NCBI GenBank assembly: GCA_903839085.1
Contig: CAIMBE010000133.1
Coordinates: 1 to 55,238, forward strand
From: an uncultured beta proteobacterium
GTDB lineage: Bacteria; Pseudomonadota; Gammaproteobacteria; Burkholderiales; Burkholderiaceae_C
DNA length: 55,238 nt
Direction of reading: 5' to 3'
In this document: positions 47,228 to 55,238 of the stretch, in pieces
Numbering within the stretch: position 1 is the first letter of the stretch
How the letters are laid out: every line of letters begins with the position of its first letter
The notes under the pieces: generated by a model
The model's input: only the letters and a program-made list of their open reading frames with translations
The model's database searches: none
Told to the model about the DNA's origin: nothing
Translations under genes and position numbers: made by a program

Positions 47228-48076
47228 TCAGCGCCGGTCCGGCAGGCTCTGCAGCAACTGCGCCGCCACCGCGACCGCAATCACTTCAGGCTCCTTGCCC
47301 AAAATTCCGGCCACGCCGATCGGGCACGTGACATGGGCCAGTTCCTGCGCCGTAAAACCGCGCGCCTGCAGGCGGTGGCGGAAGGTGGCCCACTTGCTCT
47401 TGCTGCCGATCAGGCCGACATAGGGCAGGTCGGCCTGCAGGCGCTGGCGCGTCAGGCAGGCCGCCACCACGTCCAGATCTTCGGCGTGGCTGAAGCTCAT
47501 GACCAGCACCCGCGAGCCTGGCGCCAGCAAGGCGACCGCGGCCTGGACCGGATCGGAGTGCTGGCAGTCGATGCCCGAAGGCAGCGATGGCGGAAAGATC
47601 TCGTCACGGCTGTCGATCCAGCTCAGCGCGAACGGCAGCCGGCTCAGCACATCGATCAGCGCCCGGCCGACATGGCCGCCGCCGAACAGCGCCACCGGCT
47701 GCAGCGCGGCCGCGAGCCGCGCTCGCAACGCATCGATGTCGCCGGCGCTGACCGGCTCAAAACGCAGTTGCACCTCGCCGCCGCAGCACTGTCCGAGCGC
47801 CGGACCCAGGGGATAGCGCAGCAGTCCCGGCGCCTGCGCTGCCGACAGTCGCTGGCGCGCCTCGGCGGTGGCGGCAAACTCCAGATGACCGCCGCCAATG
47901 GTGCCGATTTCGCCCTCGGCAAAGACCGCCATCCAGGCGCCCTGCTCGCGCGGCGCCGAGCCGCGCGATGCCTGCAGCGTGACCAGGCAGGCCCGCTCGC
48001 GGGCCAGGCGCTCGAGAAATCTATCGGCTGCAGTCACAGAACTTTGGCTCCAGGTAACCGGATCTGGAACAGGCAT
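47228..48076 (-). CDS. xdhC: Xanthine dehydrogenase accessory protein XdhC
   Basis: Binds molybdenum cofactor and loads its sulfurated form into xanthine dehydrogenase. It has 282 residues. The N-terminal XdhC/CoxI domain has RGSAPREQGAWMAVF, IGGGHLEFA and LGQCCGGEVQLRF with the paired cysteines. The C-terminal Rossmann domain starts QPVALFGGGHVGRALI. The xdhA and xdhB genes are not in the window. It lies directly after uraH (adjacent, no gap) and 35 bases before puuD, linking xanthine oxidation to urate breakdown. Confidence 0.93.
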   Translation of the reverse strand: MPVPDPVTWSQSSVTAADRFLERLARERACLVTLQASRGSAPREQGAWMAVFAEGEIGTIGGGHLEFAATAEARQRLSAAQAPGLLRYPLGPALGQCCGGEVQLRFEPVSAGDIDALRARLAAALQPVALFGGGHVGRALIDVLSRLPFALSWIDSRDEIFPPSLPSGIDCQHSDPVQAAVALLAPGSRVLVMSFSHAEDLDVVAACLTRQRLQADLPYVGLIGSKSKWATFRHRLQARGFTAQELAHVTCPIGVAGILGKEPEVIAVAVAAQLLQSLPDRR

Positions 48077-48430
48077 TCACGAGCCACGGTAGGTTGAATA
48101 GCTCCAGGGGCTGACCAGCAGCGGCACATGGTAGTGCTGCGCGGGCTGCGCAACACCAAAGTCAAGGCTCACCTGGTCCAGAAAATTGGGCTCGGGCAGC
48201 GTCACGGCTCGCGCGCGGAAATACCCGGCCACCTCGAACACCAGCCGGTAGCGGCCGGGCTTCAGGCCGGCCTCGTCCAGCAGCAGGCCCTGCGCCGGAC
48301 GACCGTCCTGGTTCAGCACAAAGCGCTGCAACAGCGTCTGGCCGCGCGCCTGAGTGCGATACAGCGCGCCCTGCATGCCGGCGGCCGGCGTGCCGTGCAT
48401 GGTGTCCAGTACGTGTGTGCTCAAGCCCAT
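48077..48430 (-). CDS. uraH: 5-hydroxyisourate hydrolase
   Basis: A transthyretin-related enzyme that hydrolyses 5-hydroxyisourate to OHCU. It has 117 residues, the usual length. The N-terminal signature LSTHVLDTMHGTPAAG contains the catalytic His. RYRLVFEVAGYF lies in the middle. The C-terminal tetrapeptide Y-R-G-S is the family hallmark that separates it from true transthyretin. It is divergent from puuE with 62 bases between the starts, so one control region can drive both arms of the urate pathway. Confidence 0.96.
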   Translation of the reverse strand: MGLSTHVLDTMHGTPAAGMQGALYRTQARGQTLLQRFVLNQDGRPAQGLLLDEAGLKPGRYRLVFEVAGYFRARAVTLPEPNFLDQVSLDFGVAQPAQHYHVPLLVSPWSYSTYRGS

Positions 48431-48492
48431 GGCGTGTCCTCCGCTCCCGCAAAAAATGCCATTATCATGCCGACATCCCCCGGCCTGAATCC

Positions 48493-49473
48493 ATGCACCA
48501 TTACGACAGCACCCTGCCCTACCCGCGCGACCTGGTCGGCTATGGTCGCAGGCCGCCCGATCCGGCGTGGCCCGGGCGCGCCCGCATCGCGCTGCAGTTT
48601 GTCCTGAACTACGAGGAAGGCGCCGAAAACTCGGTGCTGCACGCGGACGCCGCCTCGGAGCAGTTCCTGTCCGAGATGTTCAGCCCGGCCGCCTTTGCTG
48701 CGCGCCATCTGAGCATGGAGAGCCTTTACGAATACGGCTCGCGCGCCGGCGTCTGGCGCATTCTCAACGAGTTCGAGCGGCGCGACCTGCCGCTCACGGT
48801 GTTCGGCGTCGGCATGGCGCTGCAGCGACACCCGGAACTGGCCGCGGCCCTCAAGCAACTCGGGCACGAGATCGCCTGCCACGGCTGGCGCTGGATCAAC
48901 TACCAGAGCATCGACGAGGCGCTGGAGCGCGAGCACATGCGCATCGGCATGGACATCATCGCGCAGCTCACCGGCGAGCGCGCGCTGGGCTGGTACACGG
49001 GCCGCGACAGCCCGCAGACGCGCCGCCTGGTGGCCGACTATGGCGGCTTCGAGTACGACAGCGACTACTACGGCGACGATCTGCCGTTCTGGATGCGCGT
49101 GCGCAGGACCGATGGCAGCGTGGTGCCGCAACTGATCGTGCCCTACGCGCTGGACACCAACGACATGCGGTTTGCCTCGGCGCAGGGCTTTGGCCAGGGC
49201 GAGGACTTCTTCACCTACCTGAGAGACAGCTTCGATGTGCTGTACGCCGAGGGCGACCCGGCCGGGGCCAACGCGCCCCGCATGCTGAGCGTGGGCATGC
49301 ATTGCCGCCTGCTGGGCCGGCCCGGGCGCATGAGGGCTCTGCAGAAGTTTCTGGACTATGTGCAGAGCCATTCGCAGGTCTGGATCTGCCGCCGCCTCGA
49401 CCTGGCCCGGCACTGGAAGCAGACGCATCCCTATGCGGCGGGCGGCGTCGCCGGGTCTGGCGGTCAGGCATGA
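48493..49473 (+). CDS. puuE: Allantoinase PuuE (polysaccharide deacetylase fold)
   Basis: A metal-independent type of allantoinase that opens allantoin to allantoate. It has 326 residues. The start is MHHYDSTLPYPRDLVGYGRR. The family-specific segment is FVLNYEEGAENSVLHADA, and the deacetylase-fold core has GHEIACHGWRW and GWYTGRDSPQTRR. The ATG at 48493 is chosen from homology; the frame is open 26 codons upstream into the divergent promoter. Its end overlaps the fusion gene by four bases (ATGA), so the two are translationally coupled. Confidence 0.94.
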   Translation: MHHYDSTLPYPRDLVGYGRRPPDPAWPGRARIALQFVLNYEEGAENSVLHADAASEQFLSEMFSPAAFAARHLSMESLYEYGSRAGVWRILNEFERRDLPLTVFGVGMALQRHPELAAALKQLGHEIACHGWRWINYQSIDEALEREHMRIGMDIIAQLTGERALGWYTGRDSPQTRRLVADYGGFEYDSDYYGDDLPFWMRVRRTDGSVVPQLIVPYALDTNDMRFASAQGFGQGEDFFTYLRDSFDVLYAEGDPAGANAPRMLSVGMHCRLLGRPGRMRALQKFLDYVQSHSQVWICRRLDLARHWKQTHPYAAGGVAGSGGQA

Positions 49474-51263
49474 CGCTGACGCTGGCGCAGCTCAATGCCG
49501 CCGATCCGGCGCAGGCGGCGGGGCTGCTCGACGGCGTGTACGAGCGCTCGCCCTGGATTGCCGAAGCCGCGCTGGCGCAGCGGCCATTCAAGTCCATCGC
49601 GCACCTCAAGCACAGCCTGGTGCGCGTGCTCGACGCCGCCGGCCCCGAGGCGCAACTGGCTCTGATCCGCGCCCACCCGGAGCTCGCGGGCAAGGCGATG
49701 ATCGGCAACACGCTCACCGCCGAGTCCAGCAGCGAGCAGAGCCGCGCCGGCCTGGCCAATTGCTCGGCCGCGGAATTTGCCAGGATTGCGCAGCTCAACG
49801 CCGACTACAACGCGAAATTCGGCTTTCCCTTCATTCTGGCGGTGCGCGGCGAGCGCGGCAGCGGCCTGTCCCGCCAACAGATCATCGACACCTTCGAGCG
49901 CCGGCTGCACGGTCAGCGCAGCTTCGAAATACAGGAGTGCCTGCGCAACGTTCACCGCATTGCCGAACTGCGGCTGAACGACAAGTTCGGCAGCGAACCC
50001 TTGATCGGCAACCGGGTCTGGGACTGGGCGGAGACCCTGGCGCAATTCAGCGACCCGCCCTACCGCGAACAGGGGCAGCTCACGCTCACCTACCTGACGG
50101 CGGCGCACCGCGCCTGCGCCGCTCACCTCAAGGCCCTGATGCTCGAGTGCGGCTTTGACGAGGTCGGCATCGACGCCGTCGGCAATGTGGTCGGGCGCTA
50201 CCTCTCAAGCGACCCGGCGGCCAGGACCCTGCTGACCGGCTCCCACTTTGATACCGTGCGCAACGCCGGCAAATACGATGGCCGGCTCGGCATCCTGGTG
50301 CCCATGGCCTGCGTGCAGCAGTTGCACGGTCGGGGCGAGCGCCTGCCCTTTCACCTGGAACTGGTGGCTTTCGCCGAGGAAGAGGCGCAACGCTTCGAGA
50401 CCAGCTTCCTCGGATCGAGCGCGCTGCTCGGCCAGTTCGACCCGCGCTGGCTGGCGCTGACGGACGCCGCCGGCGTCACGCTGCGCGAGGCCATGCTGGA
50501 GAGCGGGCTGCGGCCTGAGAAGATCGACGCGCTGCGGCGCGATCCGGCCCGCTATCTGGGCTTTGTCGAACTGCACATCGAGCAGGGACCGGTGCTCAAT
50601 GAACTCAACCTGCCGCTGGGCGTGGTCAGCTCGATCAACGGCAGCGTGCGCTGCACGGCCGAGGTCATCGGCACCGCCTGCCATGCCGGCACGACGCCGA
50701 TGACACAACGCCAGGACGCCGCGGCGGCGGTGGCCGAACTGATCCTGGCGGCAGAGAAGCGCGCCCTGCGCGATGGCGACTCGGTGGCCACGGTCGGCCA
50801 GTTGCAGGTGCCCAGCGGCTCCACCAATGTCGTGCCCGGGCGCTGCCTGTTCACGCTCGACATGCGCGCGCCAACCGATGCCCGGCGCGACGCGCTGGCG
50901 CACGACATCCTGGCCGCGCTTGACGAAATCTGCGCGCGCCGCCACCTGCGCTACACGCTGCAGGAAACCATGCGCGTGGCCGCGGCGCCGAGCGCGCCGG
51001 ACTGGCAGCAGCGCTGGGAGCAGGCCGTGGCCGCCCTCGGCTTGCCGCCGCACCGCATGCCCAGCGGCGCCGGCCACGACGCCATGAAGCTGCACGAGAT
51101 CATGCCGCAGGCGATGCTGTTCGTGCGCGGACAAAACGCCGGCATCAGCCACAGCCCGCTCGAAGCCACCAGCAACGACGACATCCAACTGGCGGTCGAT
51201 GCGTTTGCACATTTGCTGGAACTAACCTCCGCGTCATTGCGAGTTTCCTGTTCCGACCGCTGA
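49470..51263 (+). CDS. uraD-allC: Bifunctional OHCU decarboxylase / allantoate amidohydrolase
   Basis: Two enzymes in one 597-residue chain. Residues about 1-170 form OHCU decarboxylase (UraD), with the catalytic H69 in IRAHPELAGKA and LNADYNAKFGFPFILAVRG. Residues about 180-590 form an M20-type allantoate amidohydrolase (AllC), with metal ligands in TGSHFDTV (H259, D261) and KYDGRLG (D270), then AFAEEEAQRF, ELHIEQGP and a late GISHSPLE. Together with PuuE it converts OHCU to allantoin, allantoate and on to ureidoglycine. It skips the middle step, which PuuE supplies. The final residues (ASLRVSCSDR) are encoded by REP-like sequence, so the C-terminus has been extended by the repeat. Confidence 0.94.
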   Translation: MTLTLAQLNAADPAQAAGLLDGVYERSPWIAEAALAQRPFKSIAHLKHSLVRVLDAAGPEAQLALIRAHPELAGKAMIGNTLTAESSSEQSRAGLANCSAAEFARIAQLNADYNAKFGFPFILAVRGERGSGLSRQQIIDTFERRLHGQRSFEIQECLRNVHRIAELRLNDKFGSEPLIGNRVWDWAETLAQFSDPPYREQGQLTLTYLTAAHRACAAHLKALMLECGFDEVGIDAVGNVVGRYLSSDPAARTLLTGSHFDTVRNAGKYDGRLGILVPMACVQQLHGRGERLPFHLELVAFAEEEAQRFETSFLGSSALLGQFDPRWLALTDAAGVTLREAMLESGLRPEKIDALRRDPARYLGFVELHIEQGPVLNELNLPLGVVSSINGSVRCTAEVIGTACHAGTTPMTQRQDAAAAVAELILAAEKRALRDGDSVATVGQLQVPSGSTNVVPGRCLFTLDMRAPTDARRDALAHDILAALDEICARRHLRYTLQETMRVAAAPSAPDWQQRWEQAVAALGLPPHRMPSGAGHDAMKLHEIMPQAMLFVRGQNAGISHSPLEATSNDDIQLAVDAFAHLLELTSASLRVSCSDR

Positions 51264-51558
51264 CACTGCATACTGGCCATGAACCCGGTCTCGTCACCGC
51301 CCTTTTCCTCGCGTCACTGCCATTCGCCTCGCGTCACTGCCATCTTTCCTCGCGTCACTGCCATCTTTCCTCGCGTCACTGCGAGCGGAGCGCGGCAGTC
51401 CATGCATGGATCGCCGCAGGCCTTGGGCCTTCGCGATGACAACGGTTCACTGCGAGCGGAGCGCGGCAGTCCATGCAGTCCAAGGACATGGATTGCCGCG
51501 CTACGCTCGCAATGACGGTCTTGGGTCATGGATTGCCACGCTACGCTCGCAATGACAA
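51232..51558. repeat. REP-like repeat array, cluster 3
   Basis: The largest of three clusters. It begins with CGTCATTGCGAG inside the end of the uraD-allC gene. A tandem array of a shorter unit follows (51308-51369). Then come a full palindrome (51370-51440), a second full palindrome (51448-51516, closing CTACGCTCGCAATGAC) and an extra right half (51517-51556). It ends 29 bases before the M20 gene. Copies differ in a few bases, so the array is not a recent perfect duplication. Confidence 0.88.
51308..51369. repeat. Tandem 20/21-bp direct repeats at the edge of the REP array
   Basis: Three head-to-tail units, CTCGCGTCACTGCCAT followed by TCGC (51308-51327) or CTTTC (51328-51348 and 51349-51369). 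A fourth partial copy follows that passes into the REP palindrome (CTCGCGTCACTGCGAG). Each unit contains the REP opening CGTCACTGC, so the array looks like slippage of the repeat edge. Confidence 0.85.
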
Positions 51559-51584
51559 CGCTTGTTTTTCAAACACCGATCCTT

Positions 51585-52808
51585 ATGAACACTTACGAAC
51601 AACTCGACGCCTGGATTGACACGCACTTTGACGAGCAGGTCCGGTTTCTGCAGGAACTGATCCGGGTCCCGACCGACACGCCGCCGGGCAACAACGCGCC
51701 GCACGCCGAGCGCAGCGCGGAGCTGCTGCAGGCGCTCGGCCTGCCGGCCGAGAAATACACGGTTCCCGCCGCCACGGTGCAGGCCGCCGGCCTGCAGAGC
51801 ATCACCAATCTGCTGGTGCGCCGGCGCTATGGTCAGGGCCGCACGATCCTGCTCAACGCGCACGGCGATGTGGTACCGCCCGGCGAAGGCTGGACCAAAG
51901 ACCCGTATGCCGGCGTGATCGAGGACGGCCGCATCTACGGCCGCGCCAGCGCCGTCAGCAAGTGCGACTTTTCGACCTATGCGTTCGCGGTTCGGGCGCT
52001 TGAGGCCGTCGCCCGACCGACGCGCGGCAGCGTCGAGCTGCTGTTCACCTACGACGAGGAATTTGGTGGCGAGGTCGGCCCGGGCTGGATGCTGGCGCAG
52101 GGCATCGTCAAACCCGACCTGATGATCGCCGCCGGTTTCAGCTACCAGGTCATCACCGCCCACAACGGCTGCCTGCAACTCGAAGTGACGGTGCACGGCC
52201 AGATGGCGCACGCCGCCATCCCGGAGTCCGGCGTCGATGCCCTGCAGGCTGCGGTCAGGATCCTCAACGCCCTGTACCAGCAGAACACGCTTTACAAGCA
52301 GATCCGCTCCGGGGTCGCCGGCATCACGCACCCCTACCTCAATGTCGGCGTGATCGAGGGCGGCACCAACACCAACGTGATTCCGGGGCGCGTCACTTTC
52401 AAGCTCGATCGGCGCATGATCCCGGAAGAGGATCCGGCGCAGGTCGAAGCCGCCCTGCGCAGCCTGATCGCGCAGACGGCCGCGCAGTGCCCGGGCATCC
52501 GCGTCGAGGTGAAACGCCTGCTACTGGCCCGTGCCCTGCAGCCGATGCCTGGCAACCAGCCTCTGGTGCTGGCCTTGCAGCGCCACGGCAGCGAGGTCTT
52601 TGGCGAGGAGATCCCCGCCCTGGGAACACCCCTGTACACCGACGTGCGGCTGTTCTGCGAGGCCGGCATTCCGGGCGTGATTTATGGCGCCGGGCCGCGC
52701 ACAGTGCTCGAGTCGCACGCCAAGCGCGAGGACGAGCGGCTCGAGCTCGAAGACCTGCGCCGCGCCACCAAGGTGATCGCGCGCAGCCTGGCCGATCTGC
52801 TGCAGTGA
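51585..52808 (+). CDS. M20 family metallopeptidase (ArgE/DapE-like)
   Basis: A 407-residue zinc hydrolase of the M20 family, cytoplasmic. The first metal motif is NAHGDVVPPGEGW. The catalytic Glu and ligand are in YDEEFGGEVG. The dimerisation domain lies at about 190-300, and a late ligand is in ESHAKREDER. The place of the bridging Asp of canonical enzymes (GRGASDMKGG) reads GRASAVSKCDFST, a variant of the subgroup whose metal site may differ. The ATG at 51585 is chosen because the 19 codons upstream are REP sequence. It lies after the urate cluster; the substrate (an N-acyl amino acid or peptide) is unknown. Confidence 0.9.
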   Translation: MNTYEQLDAWIDTHFDEQVRFLQELIRVPTDTPPGNNAPHAERSAELLQALGLPAEKYTVPAATVQAAGLQSITNLLVRRRYGQGRTILLNAHGDVVPPGEGWTKDPYAGVIEDGRIYGRASAVSKCDFSTYAFAVRALEAVARPTRGSVELLFTYDEEFGGEVGPGWMLAQGIVKPDLMIAAGFSYQVITAHNGCLQLEVTVHGQMAHAAIPESGVDALQAAVRILNALYQQNTLYKQIRSGVAGITHPYLNVGVIEGGTNTNVIPGRVTFKLDRRMIPEEDPAQVEAALRSLIAQTAAQCPGIRVEVKRLLLARALQPMPGNQPLVLALQRHGSEVFGEEIPALGTPLYTDVRLFCEAGIPGVIYGAGPRTVLESHAKREDERLELEDLRRATKVIARSLADLLQ

Positions 52809-52940
52809 AGCTGCGGCGGGCACGGTACATTCGGGGCCAGCAAATTGGCACGGACTTGAGCTAGCGCAGAAACACCGGCCCTTGGCGGCGGCACAATGCG
52901 CTAACCCCTAGCGGCTTCAAGAACAACTCTGGAGAACACA

Positions 52941-55238
<2,298 letters not shown>

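Noticed and set aside
45928-47280. 450-codon minus-strand frame overlapping puuD
   Set aside because: Out of frame with puuD, Arg/Gln-rich and without hydrophobic helices; PuuD is clearly the real product.
48567-49469. Long upstream extension of the uraD-allC frame
   Set aside because: Shadow of puuE; the UraD homology begins at the ATG at 49470.
51308-51556. Possible CRISPR array in the repeat region
   Set aside because: Units of 20-21 bases abut without spacers and the longer elements are palindromes of REP type; no cas genes are present.

Overview
The window is a GC-rich stretch of a betaproteobacterial chromosome, most likely Burkholderiales and close to Comamonadaceae (Rhodoferax/Polaromonas-like). 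The evidence is the gene order mdh - gntR - sdhCDAB-sdhE-gltA - leuC/leuD/leuB - asd - fimV - truA - trpFBA - accD, the protein sequences, a TctC/Bug-type periplasmic binding protein and a GuaC of the short (325 aa) type. The genus is an inference.

Bases 1-24300 are mostly core metabolism. Malate dehydrogenase is divergent from a GntR regulator, which is followed by the succinate dehydrogenase operon, its flavinylation factor and citrate synthase: a TCA-cycle block sharing one control region. Then come leucine synthesis (leuC, a 43-residue entericidin-like lipoprotein, leuD, leuB), aspartate-semialdehyde dehydrogenase, the polar-assembly protein FimV, and a tightly packed truA-trpF-trpB-trpA-accD run. 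After a convergent YggT gene come lysS and a MoxR ATPase / GNAT / VWA(CoxE-like) operon. A tRNA-Arg(CCT) closes this part.

Bases 24400-30720 hold a minus-strand operon, algH-ruvX-pyrR-pyrB-pyrX, with ATGA overlaps at its upstream junctions and a catalytically degenerate dihydroorotase (PyrX). Divergent from it are photolyase and GMP reductase. Bases 30720-38900 are the accessory part: orphan secreted or lipoprotein genes, gene-poor stretches, a tRNA-Lys(CTT) with a possible integrase remnant beside it, a Fic/HTH pair of the mobile mystery protein A/B type with palindromes upstream, a truncated NERD-domain gene, unknown genes, an inward-rectifier K+ channel, and a 66-residue Cys-containing protein behind an FNR-like promoter.

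Bases 38900-44810 hold a crotonase, a small membrane protein and PPDK on one strand, then an NAD-binding epimerase-like protein divergent from a 2Fe-2S flavoreductase. Bases 45000-52800 hold a compact urate-degradation cluster: puuD, xdhC and uraH on one strand and puuE plus a UraD-AllC fusion on the other. It is framed by a TctC receptor and an M20 peptidase. The window ends inside a malic enzyme-phosphotransacetylase fusion gene (maeB). Three clusters of a REP-like palindromic repeat lie between operons at about 18.2, 44.8 and 51.2 kb. I saw no CRISPR array and no intact insertion sequence. I did not find a clearly new multi-gene system. The best leads are the mobile Fic/HTH pair, the FNR-box small protein, the UraD-AllC fusion and the REP-derived arrays.
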